Source: Limnohabitans sp. WS1 (GTDB lineage: Bacteria; Pseudomonadota; Gammaproteobacteria; Burkholderiales; Burkholderiaceae_C). From it: a stretch of DNA of 64,000 nucleotides. Where the stretch lies: the NCBI RefSeq assembly GCF_003063265.1, contig NZ_NERU01000004.1, forward strand, positions 214,526 through 278,525, in the 5' to 3' direction. The position numbers and the translations under genes were made by a program. Shown here piece after piece: positions 18,787 to 27,590 of the stretch (the stretch's first letter is position 1; each line of letters starts with the position of its first letter). Below the pieces are notes generated by a model. The model made no database searches, was not told where the DNA came from, and worked only from the letters and a program-made list of their open reading frames with translations.

Positions 18787-19980
18787 ATGACCCTCTCTTC
18801 TTCACGTCGGCAAATCTTGACCCACGGCGCAAGCCTGTTGGGTGCATCAACAACTGGTTTGCTGCTCCCCCAAAATGCCCTGGCCCAAAGCGGCAAGATC
18901 CGTGTGGGCTTCATGCTACCCTACACCGGCACCTTTGCCCAACTGGGCGTGGCCATTGAAAACGGCGTGCGCATGGCCATCAACGAGCAAGGTGGCAAGC
19001 TCGGCGGCCGTGAGATTGAATGGTTCAAGGTGGACGACGAATCCGAGCCCTCCAAAGCCATCGAAAACGCCAACAAGCTGGTGCAACGCGACAAGGTCGA
19101 TGTGCTGATCGGCACCGTGCACTCGGGCGTGCAAATGGGCATTCACCGCGTGGCTCGCGAAAGCGGCGTGATCAGTTTGATCCCCAACGCGGGCGTGCAC
19201 ATTGCCACCCGCGCCCAGTGCGCCCCCAATGTGTTCCGCACCAGCTTTTCCAACAGCCAGCCCACCATGGCGCTGGGCGAAGCCATGGTCAAGCGCGGCC
19301 ACAAAAAGGCCGTGTGGATCACCTGGAAATACGCCGCTGGTGACGAAGCCTTTGAAGGTTTTAAAGAAAGCTACACCAAAGCGGGTGGCACCATCATCAA
19401 GGAATTGGGCCTGCCTTTCCCCAATGTCGAATTCCAGGCGCTGCTCACCGAAATTGCCGCGCTCAAACCGGACGCTGTGGCCTGCTTTTTTGCCGGCGGC
19501 GGTGCAGCCAAATTCTTGCGCGACTACGCCGCAGCGGGCCTCAAGGGCAAGATTCCGCTGTACGGCTCGGGCTTTTTGACCGAGGGCGTGCTCGAAGCCG
19601 CAGGGCCTGCTGCCGACGGCGTGCTCACTGCCCTGCACTACGGTGACGGCATCGAGACCAAGCGCAACAAGGAGTTCCGACTCAACTACGCCAAAACCTT
19701 CAAAATGCAACCCGATGTGTACGCCGTGCAAGGTTACGACACGGGTTTGTTGCTGGTGCAAGGGGCCAATGCAGTTCAAGGCGATGTCAGCAAAAAAGCC
19801 GCCATGATCAAGGCCATGGAAACTGCGGTGATCGACAGCCCACGCGGCAAGTGGACGATGAGCAAGTCGCACAACCCCGTGCAAGACATTTACCTGCGCG
19901 AAGTCTCTAACAAAGAAAACAAAGTGATCGGCATCGCTGCCAAAGCCTTGGCCGATTCTGGCGCAGGTTGCCGCATGTGA
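18787..19980 (+). CDS. ABC transporter periplasmic substrate-binding protein (branched-chain amino acid/urea type)
   Basis: A 397-residue periplasmic binding protein of the Leu/Ile/Val-binding (Peripla_BP_6) family. The N-terminus has SRRQIL at residues 6-11 and a hydrophobic stretch ending in NALAQSG, consistent with export, possibly by the Tat route. The mature protein begins KIRVGFMLPYTGTFAQLG and has VDVLIGTVHSGVQMGI, typical of this family. No permease or ATPase genes adjoin it, so it is an orphan binding protein; such orphans are numerous in Comamonadaceae. Ligand unknown. The ATG at 18787 is preferred over an in-frame one at 18757 because it starts a normal signal peptide. Confidence 0.88.
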   Translation: MTLSSSRRQILTHGASLLGASTTGLLLPQNALAQSGKIRVGFMLPYTGTFAQLGVAIENGVRMAINEQGGKLGGREIEWFKVDDESEPSKAIENANKLVQRDKVDVLIGTVHSGVQMGIHRVARESGVISLIPNAGVHIATRAQCAPNVFRTSFSNSQPTMALGEAMVKRGHKKAVWITWKYAAGDEAFEGFKESYTKAGGTIIKELGLPFPNVEFQALLTEIAALKPDAVACFFAGGGAAKFLRDYAAAGLKGKIPLYGSGFLTEGVLEAAGPAADGVLTALHYGDGIETKRNKEFRLNYAKTFKMQPDVYAVQGYDTGLLLVQGANAVQGDVSKKAAMIKAMETAVIDSPRGKWTMSKSHNPVQDIYLREVSNKENKVIGIAAKALADSGAGCRM

Positions 19981-19988
19981 TGGGGTCG

Positions 19989-20019
19989 GCAGTGCCTTTG
20001 GGTTATCCCAAGGCACTGC
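19989..20019 (+). terminator. Hairpin after the binding-protein gene
   Basis: GCAGTGCCTT(T)GGG pairs with CCCAAGGCACTGC around TTAT with a single bulged T. It starts 9 bases after the stop codon. No T run, so it may stabilise the mRNA end or act with the hairpin 60 bases further on. Confidence 0.5.
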
Positions 20020-20078
20020 TGGCTTGAAACACCCACGTGCGTCACCCCAATTGACCGTGATCTGCAGCGATGCGCATC

Positions 20079-20100
20079 ACCCATCAAATGGGTTTTCTTG
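20079..20100 (+). terminator. Possible rho-independent terminator
   Basis: Stem ACCCAT/ATGGGT with a three-base loop, then TTTCTTG. About 100 bases after the binding-protein stop. Confidence 0.45.
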
Positions 20101-20479
20101 TTGGGGGCAGCGGAATGATGGATCCTGTGCATCTTGCCCGAGACTGGCTATGTGCAACAGAGAAAAAAGCGCATGCACGTGTGCATAAACCAGAGGGTAC
20201 CAGTCACAAACATCTCCAGCATTCACCCTGAACTGGCCGATGGATGCCAGCCATGAGCACCATCAAGCCTCTGCCAGATGCTCAATGAAACCTATCAGGG
20301 GTTTCGCATGAGATCAAACATTGACGGCATGTCGTATCCAACTCACGCGCCAAGCCAATCGGCAGAACCCTCAAGCAGAGGAACCACGTTCGCAAACGAG
20401 TTTCGAAGGCATTGCACCGGAAAAATAAATCATCGAGGTAAAACACCCTTGATGAGGCTGCTCCAGGGAAAACAATCCA
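20101..20479. other. Intergenic boundary before the flagellar island
   Basis: I see no supported gene here; the only open frame (20278-20493, 71 residues) has no ribosome binding site and unremarkable sequence. The stretch separates the convergent binding-protein and fliS genes and marks the left edge of the flagellar island. No attachment-site repeat is visible. Confidence 0.5.
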
Positions 20480-20902
20480 TCAATTCATCATGAGCGAGGT
20501 CGGTTTGGCCTGGCCCAACAAACTGGGCAGAGACTTCCAAGCATCAGCGATGTCCTTGATCAGGCTTTGCACTTCTTCAAGCGCTGCCAAATCATTGTAG
20601 GCATTGACATGGAACAGTCGCCGCGTCACATAGACATACAACTCGTTGAGATTTTGCGCCAACTCGCCACCACGCTCGAAATCCAAAGCGCCTTGCAAAC
20701 CCACCACAATGCGGCCTGCACGCGAAATAGACTTTGACTTTTCCTCAATCGAGTTGTTCATGATGTGACCTTTGGCCGATGCAAGACTTTCAGTCAAGCC
20801 ATCAAATAACATCTGAATCAGCTGGATGTTGTCCGCCATCGCCACACCGGTGACCACTTGCACCGAACCGTAACTTTGAGCCGCTCTTGAATAGGCACGC
20901 AT
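20480..20902 (-). CDS. fliS: Flagellar export chaperone FliS
   Basis: A 140-residue helical chaperone that binds flagellin in the cytoplasm and prevents early polymerisation. The N-terminal AYSRAAQSYGSVQV and IQMLFDGLTESLASAKGHI, then LNELYVYVTRRLFHVN, are the conserved FliS segments. An AAAGGG ribosome binding site precedes the ATG, and a sigma-28-type promoter lies upstream. It is separated from its usual neighbour fliD, which is at the far right end of the island. Confidence 0.93.
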   Translation of the reverse strand: MRAYSRAAQSYGSVQVVTGVAMADNIQLIQMLFDGLTESLASAKGHIMNNSIEEKSKSISRAGRIVVGLQGALDFERGGELAQNLNELYVYVTRRLFHVNAYNDLAALEEVQSLIKDIADAWKSLPSLLGQAKPTSLMMN

Positions 20903-20936
20903 GTTAGAAACCCTTTATCAACTGCTTGTATGAAGG

Positions 20937-20963
20937 GTATCGACCAGGCGGGTAAAAACTTGA
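20937..20963 (-). promoter_or_regulatory. Sigma-28 (FliA) promoter of fliS
   Basis: On the leftward strand TCAA is followed after exactly 15 bases by GTCGATAC, close to the FliA pattern TAAA/TCAA-N15-GCCGATAA. The -10 edge is 35 bases from the fliS ATG. Confidence 0.65.
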
Positions 20964-20988
20964 GCCCCTGGATGCGAGCCAGCAGGAT

Positions 20989-21591
20989 TTAATGCACAGG
21001 AGAGGCTACGGCCATCTCGGGTGCATCCACAACAGGCTGAGGCATCAAACTATGGGACAGTGGTTGCCGCAAAGTCAGCAGGGCCATGGTGTAAAGGGTT
21101 TGACCCGCTTCATCGAGATCAGTGCGTAAACCATCCCATTGGTCTGCAGGCAACTCCGAACTGCCCAAACCGCATTTGTAAATGGTGTTGACTTGGGCCG
21201 ATGGCAACCACGACTCAATCGGACCGTGTAATGAAGCCACCACCTTGGTGTTTTTGGGTTCCCCGGACATGCCACGCTGCCCATCCTTCACACCCTCTTG
21301 AAAAATCGCCTCAATGTGTTTTTGCAAAACCGACTCGTAACGCTCACGCACCTCAGCTACCACAGAAGGGTGGGTGCCCTCTGGGATACGCCCAGTCATG
21401 GCATCCCAGAGTTTTTTAGACGTAAAGCCCGCAAATGGTCCCTGCGCTCGCGCTTCGTCAGGTGCACGCAAAGAACGAGAAAACTGGCGTGTTTCTTTTT
21501 CGATGGCGTTCACCCGGTCCACCAAATAAATGATAAAGACCAATATCACCAACAAACCAATGGCAATGAAAGCCAAAACAAAGGGTTCCAT
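20989..21591 (-). CDS. Unknown membrane-anchored protein in the flagellar island
   Basis: Not recognised. The 200-residue protein has one N-terminal membrane helix (about residues 4-24), then a mostly soluble charged domain. Seen motifs such as QKHIEAIFQEGVKDGQRG suggest helices; a Pro-rich tail ends the protein. A GGGAGAG ribosome binding site marks the start. It lies 32 bases after the next unknown gene, downstream of fliA, in the fliA-to-fliS direction, so a motility-related role is likely by position only. Confidence 0.75.
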   Translation of the reverse strand: MEPFVLAFIAIGLLVILVFIIYLVDRVNAIEKETRQFSRSLRAPDEARAQGPFAGFTSKKLWDAMTGRIPEGTHPSVVAEVRERYESVLQKHIEAIFQEGVKDGQRGMSGEPKNTKVVASLHGPIESWLPSAQVNTIYKCGLGSSELPADQWDGLRTDLDEAGQTLYTMALLTLRQPLSHSLMPQPVVDAPEMAVASPVH

Positions 21592-21623
21592 GAGGCTCTC
21601 CCAGGATCAAGTTGACAAGGAAC

Positions 21624-22136
21624 TCAAGGCAATTCACCAGTGCTTGAAATGACTGGTGATTGGCTCAATTCATCCCGAAGAAATTGCAAAACCTGAAACG
21701 GCTCTGACAGTCTCAATTCATACAAACACAGTTGATCAGCCAAACCCTGCATCGTTTCAATTGCCGTTAACGCAGGGATTTCGGCACGCTGGTAACGTGC
21801 CCCGAGGAAATAGGCCTCATGTGCGTACTCCTCTGGCAAGTAAACATAAACCTCGTTGTCACCTGCCTTGATTTTTTGGAAAAGCGAAGGTTCAGGCTGT
21901 GGCGGCTTTTTTTTCCCGTTGGCGATGGCCCATTCAATCGACGCCTGCCATGTCGCCATTTGCTCGGCACCTGCGACAAAAGACTTGTCCATGTGGGCCT
22001 TGCAAAGCAATGCCATTCGCAGCCTCAAGTTTCTCGCTTCCCGAGAATCTGACTTGGAAGACGTCACTTTTTCAAAAAGCGCTTGCGCTTTTTGCATCTC
22101 ATCGTCGGGTGATTTAGAAGAAAAAATCGAAAACAT
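21624..22136 (-). CDS. Unknown cytoplasmic protein in the flagellar island
   Basis: Not recognised. The 170 residues have no membrane segment or signal peptide. The first half is helical and charged, with an early PDDEMQKAQALFEKV that resembles a TPR-like helix; a middle VYVYLPEEYAHEAYFLGARY segment looks like a conserved core. It begins 20 bases after the fliA stop, so it is probably in the flhA-flhF-flhG-fliA transcript. No clear ribosome binding site. A chaperone or regulator role would fit, but nothing proves it. Confidence 0.72.
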   Translation of the reverse strand: MFSIFSSKSPDDEMQKAQALFEKVTSSKSDSREARNLRLRMALLCKAHMDKSFVAGAEQMATWQASIEWAIANGKKKPPQPEPSLFQKIKAGDNEVYVYLPEEYAHEAYFLGARYQRAEIPALTAIETMQGLADQLCLYELRLSEPFQVLQFLRDELSQSPVISSTGELP

Positions 22137-22156
22137 TGATCAACAATTTCATTAAT

Positions 22157-22870
22157 TTAGGGACCTACGCGGAGTGTCAGCCGTAACTTTTTGACGACTG
22201 TCGAAAGGATCTGACTGATCCGGGATTCGCTCACACCCAGTACCTCGCCAATTTCCTTGAGGTTCAATTCCTCGACATAGTAGAGGTTCATGACCATTTT
22301 TTCCCGATCGGGCAAATCGTCTATGGCCTGTACAACCGCATCCATGAACTCAGCCTCCTCCACCATCACCTCGGGCTGCATGGCGCGATCGCCGGGCATG
22401 CTCATGACCTCGTCGTTGACCACTTCCATGGAAAATGTTTCAAAACGCTTGGCCAAGCCGCGTTCTTTTTGAAAATCTTCAATGTCTTTGCCCATGAACA
22501 AGGCCAGCTCCGACTGAGTGGGCGCACGACCTAACTCAGCAGCCAATACGTGGACGGCCTCATTCTCACTCCTGTTAAAGGCAACAGCAGACCTGGGCAA
22601 AAAAGACTGTCTGCGCACCTCATCCAAAATGGCCCCACGGACACGGCTCAGCGCAAAATTCTCGAACTCGAAACCCTTGGTCGGATCAAAAGAACGTGCG
22701 GCCTCAATCAGCCCGACCATGCCCACCTGAATCAACTCATCGAGCTCCATGAAAGGCGGCACACGTGCTTTCAAATGAATCGCCACCCGCTTGACCATCG
22801 GCATGTGCGCGATGATCAACGACTCGTGGCGATTGTCCACTTGCTCATAAAGTGAAATGGTGCTGACCAC
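22157..22870 (-). CDS. fliA: Flagellar RNA polymerase sigma factor FliA (sigma-28)
   Basis: A 237-residue sigma factor that directs late flagellar promoters. Region 2 reads MVKRVAIHLKARVPPFMELDELIQVGMVGLIEAARSFD (part: ELDELIQVGMVGLIEAA) and FALSRVRGAILDEVR; region 4 has LNLKEIGEVLGVSESRISQI. Start is GTG at 22870, 5 bases after the flhG stop. Candidate target promoters lie in front of fliS, the motA operon, flgM and fliD in this window; its anti-sigma factor FlgM is at 48.4 kb. Confidence 0.96.
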   Translation of the reverse strand: MVSTISLYEQVDNRHESLIIAHMPMVKRVAIHLKARVPPFMELDELIQVGMVGLIEAARSFDPTKGFEFENFALSRVRGAILDEVRRQSFLPRSAVAFNRSENEAVHVLAAELGRAPTQSELALFMGKDIEDFQKERGLAKRFETFSMEVVNDEVMSMPGDRAMQPEVMVEEAEFMDAVVQAIDDLPDREKMVMNLYYVEELNLKEIGEVLGVSESRISQILSTVVKKLRLTLRVGP

Positions 22871-22875
22871 TCTGA

Positions 22876-23700
22876 TTACCCAAGAGTAGCCGCGCGCAGC
22901 ATGCGCTCAGAAAAGAACTGCACACGACCGGATGAGCCCTCAACTGGCGGCAGTAAGTCAATCGCATCGGCCAGCCACCGGAAATCTCTTGCAGCTGCAC
23001 TGCCTTGTGCAAATTCAAGAACAGACTGGTATTTGCGCAGGGACTGCAAGACCAAATCATCGGCCTCAATGGACTGCAATAACTTCACCGAAATCCCGAG
23101 GAATCGATTGCACACATCGTTCAAACGGCGGTGCAACTGACGACCATCATGGGCACTGCCGACCATGTTGGGGATCAGGTAAATCTCGTTCAGCGATTGC
23201 TCGGTGGCCATGACCTTGATCAGCCCATAAGCATCAGCAATGGACGAAGGTTGGTCACACACCACCACAAAACGGCGCTGACAAGCGGCCATGAAATCGA
23301 GCACAGCTGGAGCAATACCAGCGGCCACATCGACCACCAAGTAGTCCACAGGCTCCGTCAGAGCGTCAAAAGCCCTCACGATGCTGGCAATTTGCTGGAC
23401 GTTCAGCGCCGCAATGTCACGCACACCCGAAGCACCGGGCACCAGACGAACGCCCTGCTTGGTGGTCACCATGACCTCCTCCAGCGTTTTTTCACCGCTG
23501 AGCACATGGCTGATGTTGTAGGGTGCATGGGCACCCAAAGTGATTTGCGCATTGGCCATGCCCAAATCGGCATCAAACAACATGACCTTGTGACCACGCA
23601 AGGTCAATGCAACGGCCAGGTTGACAGAAACCGTGGTTTTGCCAGCGCCGCCTTTGCCACTGGCCACACCAATCACCTGAGGAAAAGGTTTCTTATCCAT
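22876..23700 (-). CDS. flhG: Flagellar number regulator FlhG (FleN/MinD-like ATPase)
   Basis: A 274-residue MinD/ParA-type ATPase. The deviant Walker A motif [19 protein letters not shown] is at residues 11-29, then [13 protein letters not shown], and [12 protein letters not shown] as Walker B; the aspartate-containing DxAAG form is typical of FleN/FlhG. It restrains flagellar number, in Pseudomonas by acting on FleQ and FlhF. It overlaps the end of flhF by 8 bases. The C-terminus lacks an evident MinD-like amphipathic membrane helix. Confidence 0.93.
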   Translation of the reverse strand: MDKKPFPQVIGVASGKGGAGKTTVSVNLAVALTLRGHKVMLFDADLGMANAQITLGAHAPYNISHVLSGEKTLEEVMVTTKQGVRLVPGASGVRDIAALNVQQIASIVRAFDALTEPVDYLVVDVAAGIAPAVLDFMAACQRRFVVVCDQPSSIADAYGLIKVMATEQSLNEIYLIPNMVGSAHDGRQLHRRLNDVCNRFLGISVKLLQSIEADDLVLQSLRKYQSVLEFAQGSAAARDFRWLADAIDLLPPVEGSSGRVQFFSERMLRAATLG

Positions 23701-25234
23701 TCAAAATTTTCTTTCCAGATGGAATGTTGGGTGCTTTTTCCCGCACAGCAGACGCCTCCAAATAACCCTTCAAAGTGGGAATTTCAATGGCGTCGGAAAC
23801 CAATATTTTGGTGATCTTTGATGACATCAAAGTACTTTTTTCGTCTTCGACTTCCACAGAACTGACCAGCTTTGGTTTGAAGGCAGAGTGCCTGTTGATT
23901 CGAGATGTGGACGCAACAGCTGTCGTCCTTTGTCCCGCATCAACAGCCCCATGCATGAGACTCAACAAAGGATTCAATGCCAATTGAACCAAGCGGGCCG
24001 CATCAAAGGGCTCGGCAGGTTGATCAATTCGGTCGCTGCCTGAGGTACAAGAAACCGCGCAGCTCTTCTCGGACAAACCTGTGATCAAAGCCCAAGGGTA
24101 AGCGGCCTCGTCCACCTTGGTCAGCATCAGGGATGACCAATTCAAGGACGAATTTTGAAGGGTTTTTTGCACACTTGTGACTGTAGCATCAAGCGGCAAA
24201 ACGGCATGTCGCAAGACCTGTGGGTGTTGTGACAAAAGCAATTGGGCCTGCGCCACGTAGTCGGTTCCGCTGGTATCGATCCACACGGTCTTGCCCTCCA
24301 TGTCCTGCAGCAAAGTGCGCAGCATTTCGCAACTGGTGGCGCGAAAACAATTCACACCCGACTGTGCCGCCAACAACTGCATCTGAGCCCATGCCCCTGG
24401 GCGCTGGTCGGCAAAGCTCACCATCACTTGGCTTTCAACCCCGCGTGCCTGAGCCCCTGCATGGGCCAATCGGCCCACCATCAAAGTTTTGCCCGAACCC
24501 GATGGACCGCACAGTGCGTGCACCCCGACTTCGGGAGTCGGCATGATCGCGCCACTCAAAGCATTGATCAGCAAACTTTGCATCACAGGAAAAGCCTGCT
24601 CGAAACTGTCTAACTCTTGAATGCTGTCGGTCAACAAAGCACGCAAGCCGACCGGCACGCCCGCTTCGATCATGGCCATTGAGACTTGCTGGATCGCTGG
24701 GGACAAGCGCAAACCATCTTGCCAAGGCATCATCTGACGCGACAAGCTGAACTCCTTGCGCATGGCCGCAATTTCCAAACGCAGCAACTCCACGATTTCC
24801 TGACTGCGCTGACTTTCGTGGCGCAATTGCTGGGCGTCGGTTTGCCCCGCCTGAACAGGCAAAGCCTGTTGAGGGGATCGGTCCGAATTTGGAGACACAG
24901 CGGCTGTGGGCACAGCCACCAGAGGAACCGTTCTGTGAGTTGCCACAGGCCGCCCATCAGCCCCCAGGGGACCAAAGGCGCTTGCATCATGAAACAGCTT
25001 GGCAAAAGGCACAAAATCGTCAGGGGCGTTTTCGCGCACAGAACCCTGCAACGGGGGGGGCGCTGCTGACACGGCAGGGGCTGCGGCATTCGAATCGAGG
25101 TCCACCGCCACGATCAACTCAATCTGGTTGTCCAGGCGCTGGCTGGAGATGATCAGCACCTCTTTGCCATACATCTGAATGGCTTTTTCATTGGCAGAGC
25201 GGCTGTCTCGGGCGAGGATGCGTTTGAGTTCCAT
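23693..25234 (-). CDS. flhF: Flagellar polar-targeting GTPase FlhF
   Basis: A 513-residue SRP-type GTPase that places flagella at the pole. Residues 1-45 form the B-domain start ([20 protein letters not shown]), about 46-145 are a Pro/Ala-rich linker, and the NG domain follows with P-loop GPSGSGKT (243-250), DTSG (320-323) and TKVD (372-375). Residues from about 430 to 513 are a C-terminal extension beyond the usual end of the G domain. AAAGG ribosome binding site; starts 6 bases after the flhA stop. Confidence 0.93.
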   Translation of the reverse strand: MELKRILARDSRSANEKAIQMYGKEVLIISSQRLDNQIELIVAVDLDSNAAAPAVSAAPPPLQGSVRENAPDDFVPFAKLFHDASAFGPLGADGRPVATHRTVPLVAVPTAAVSPNSDRSPQQALPVQAGQTDAQQLRHESQRSQEIVELLRLEIAAMRKEFSLSRQMMPWQDGLRLSPAIQQVSMAMIEAGVPVGLRALLTDSIQELDSFEQAFPVMQSLLINALSGAIMPTPEVGVHALCGPSGSGKTLMVGRLAHAGAQARGVESQVMVSFADQRPGAWAQMQLLAAQSGVNCFRATSCEMLRTLLQDMEGKTVWIDTSGTDYVAQAQLLLSQHPQVLRHAVLPLDATVTSVQKTLQNSSLNWSSLMLTKVDEAAYPWALITGLSEKSCAVSCTSGSDRIDQPAEPFDAARLVQLALNPLLSLMHGAVDAGQRTTAVASTSRINRHSAFKPKLVSSVEVEDEKSTLMSSKITKILVSDAIEIPTLKGYLEASAVREKAPNIPSGKKILNG

Positions 25235-25240
25235 AATTTA

Positions 25241-27361
25241 TCAGGCCTTTGTCACGGAGGGGTTGTTGTTGCGGGGCTCGGCTTGCACGGTGTTGATCAC
25301 CTTGACAGGCTGGTCATCTGGAATTTCGCTGTAAGACATCACGGTCAATTCGCTCACGCGAAAACGAACGGCCTTGGACATCCATGGGCGAATGGCGGGA
25401 GACACCACCAACACGGCCGGAAAGCCCTGCTCTTCGGTGTTGCGGGCACTTTCGCGCAAAGCAGCAAAGAGGCTTTCGGCCAGGCTCGGCTCCAGCACCA
25501 TGCCAGACAAGCCATTGTTTTGTTGCAACACGTTGTGCAGCAACTGCTCCAAATGGGGATCCAAAGTCAGCACCATCAAGGTGTCGCGGTTGTCCAGCAA
25601 ACCCTGAACAATCATGCGACCGAGCTTGGGGCGAACCAGTTGCGCCAATTGGTCGGGATCTTGCGTGCGACTGCTGACCTCGGTCAAAGCTTCAACCACC
25701 GTGCGCATGTCTCGAATCGGCACAGACTCTTGCAGCAAATTTTGCAGCGTGCGGGTCACCACCCCCAAAGACAATTTGCCAGGCACCAGTTCTTCGACCA
25801 ATTTGGGTGACTTGGCCGCCAATTTGTCCAGCAATTTCTGGACCTCGTCATGGCTCAAAAGCTCGTGAGCGCTTTCACGCAAAACCTTGTTCATGTGGGT
25901 GGCAATGGCCGTGCTGGGGTCGACAACGGTATAGCCCAAGGCGCGGGCTTGATCACGCCAAGCCGGCTCAATCCAGACAGCATCCAAACCAAAAGCAGGC
26001 TCCTTGGTGGGTTGGCCTTCCACAGTGCCATAAACCTTGCCGGGATTGATGGCCAACTCCCGGCCCACCTTGACCTCGCCTCGGCCACGCACCACGCCAT
26101 TGAGGACGATGTGATACGCATCCGGCTCCAGATTCAGGGCATCGCGAATGCGCACGGGTTGAACCAAAAACCCCAATTCAGCCGACAATTTTTTACGCAC
26201 CCCTTTGACACGGGCCATCAACTGACCGCCCGATTCCTGATTGACCAGGGGAATCAAGCCGTAACCAATTTCCAGGCCAATCAAATCCACCTGCTCCACA
26301 TCGTCCCAGTCCAGCTCTTTGGGCCCTTCATTGACTGGCAAAGTGGGCTTGTCCAAACTTTGCTCGAGTTGCATCTGTCGCCGCATCACCATCACGGCGA
26401 TCCCGGCTGTGGCACCCGCCAATGTCAGGAAGACCAAATGGGGCATACCGGGGACCAAGCCCAAAATGGTCAAAATACCCGCCGAAATGAACAAAGCGGG
26501 CACATTCGACAATTGGCTGGAGGCCTGCTCTGTCATGGACTCGGAAGTCGTCACCCGGGTCACAATGATGGCGGTGGCCAGCGACAGGAACAGTGACGGA
26601 ATCTGAGCGACCAAACCATCCCCAATGGTCAAGAGGACATACAAACGGGTCGCCTCGCCGACAGGCAAATTGTGCTGACCGATGCCAATGGCCAAACCCC
26701 CGACGATGTTGATGATCAAAATCAACAGACCCGCAATCGCATCGCCACTGACGAATTTGGAGGCACCGTCCATTGACCCAAAGAAGTCAGACTCTTGCGC
26801 CAATTCTTCGCGGCGTTTTTTGGCGGTTTCCTGATCAATGACGCCAGCGTTCAAGTCGGCATCGATCGACATTTGCTTGCCCGGCATCGCATCCAAGGTG
26901 AATCGGGCATTGACCTCAGAGACGCGACCCGCGCCCTTGGTCACCACAAAAAAGTTCACGATCATCAAGATCACGAAGATGATGAAACCGACCAAATAGT
27001 TGCCTGCGATGACGAACTCGCCGAACGCCGCAATCACTTTACCGGCCGCCTCGGGCCCCTCATGACCATGGACCAAGACCACACGGGTGGACGCCACGTT
27101 CAAGGCCAGCCGCAACATGGTGGCAAACAGCAACACCGAGGGAAAGGACGAAAACTCCAGAGGCTTGCGGGTGCCAATGGCAATCATGATGACCACCAGG
27201 CCGATCATGATGTTGAACGTGAACAGAATGTCCAAGAGCAAAGGGGGCAGCGGCACCACCAGCATCGCCATGATCAACAAGACCAAGGCAGGCAAACCCA
27301 GACCCGCCAGATCGTAGCGTGACAAGTTCTGTCGGATCGTTGACAGGGTCAAGGTGTTCAT
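25241..27361 (-). CDS. flhA: Flagellar export gate protein FlhA
   Basis: A 706-residue core protein of the flagellar type III export gate: eight or so membrane helices in the first half, then a large cytoplasmic domain that docks chaperone-substrate complexes. The FHIPEP-family region RLALNVASTRVVLVHGHEG and the cytoplasmic-loop AMPGKQMSIDADLNAGVI are unmistakable. The open frame extends to 27469, but a sigma-54 promoter lies inside that extension (27423-27438), so the ATG at 27361, MNTLTLSTIRQNL, is the right start. First gene of flhA-flhF-flhG-fliA. Confidence 0.96.
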   Translation of the reverse strand: MNTLTLSTIRQNLSRYDLAGLGLPALVLLIMAMLVVPLPPLLLDILFTFNIMIGLVVIMIAIGTRKPLEFSSFPSVLLFATMLRLALNVASTRVVLVHGHEGPEAAGKVIAAFGEFVIAGNYLVGFIIFVILMIVNFFVVTKGAGRVSEVNARFTLDAMPGKQMSIDADLNAGVIDQETAKKRREELAQESDFFGSMDGASKFVSGDAIAGLLILIINIVGGLAIGIGQHNLPVGEATRLYVLLTIGDGLVAQIPSLFLSLATAIIVTRVTTSESMTEQASSQLSNVPALFISAGILTILGLVPGMPHLVFLTLAGATAGIAVMVMRRQMQLEQSLDKPTLPVNEGPKELDWDDVEQVDLIGLEIGYGLIPLVNQESGGQLMARVKGVRKKLSAELGFLVQPVRIRDALNLEPDAYHIVLNGVVRGRGEVKVGRELAINPGKVYGTVEGQPTKEPAFGLDAVWIEPAWRDQARALGYTVVDPSTAIATHMNKVLRESAHELLSHDEVQKLLDKLAAKSPKLVEELVPGKLSLGVVTRTLQNLLQESVPIRDMRTVVEALTEVSSRTQDPDQLAQLVRPKLGRMIVQGLLDNRDTLMVLTLDPHLEQLLHNVLQQNNGLSGMVLEPSLAESLFAALRESARNTEEQGFPAVLVVSPAIRPWMSKAVRFRVSELTVMSYSEIPDDQPVKVINTVQAEPRNNNPSVTKA

Positions 27362-27422
27362 GTGCAAAAGGCCGCTGTTTGAAGAAGAAAAATCAGGGTT
27401 TATCGGTTTTTCAACACCATGA

Positions 27423-27438
27423 AGCAAGCCGCGTGCCA
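27423..27438 (-). promoter_or_regulatory. Sigma-54 promoter of flhA
   Basis: The leftward strand reads TGGCACGCGGCTTGCT, an exact match to the sigma-54 consensus TGGCAC-N5-TTGCT, 61 bases before the flhA ATG. Confidence 0.88.
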
Positions 27439-27493
27439 GCAAACCTGACAGCGCCGTACTCAAAACCATGACGATCGCATGAACGACCCAAGC

Positions 27494-27509
27494 TGGTGCG
27501 CAACTTGCT
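27494..27509 (+). promoter_or_regulatory. Sigma-54 promoter of fliK
   Basis: TGGTGCGCAACTTGCT keeps the invariant GG-N10-GC spacing and the TTGCT -12 element. It stands 81 bases before the fliK ATG and back to back with the flhA promoter, 55 bases apart, so one activator site could serve both. Confidence 0.78.
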
Positions 27510-27590
27510 CAAGAGAGTCATAAGCAAGATGAGCGGCAAAGATTGGCCGCCAGCCGTTCAAGAACAAACACCTTTGGAGAAGCTCAATCC

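Noticed and set aside
20278..20493. 71-residue open frame before fliS
   Set aside because: No ribosome binding site and no recognisable sequence; it overlaps the fliS end.
27362..27469. Upstream start for flhA (extra 36 residues)
   Set aside because: An exact sigma-54 promoter lies within this stretch, so the start at 27361 is favoured.
27543..27590. Upstream start for fliK (extra 16 residues)
   Set aside because: The ATG at 27591 has a GGAG site at a good distance; the upstream part is Arg/Ser-rich and closer to the promoter.
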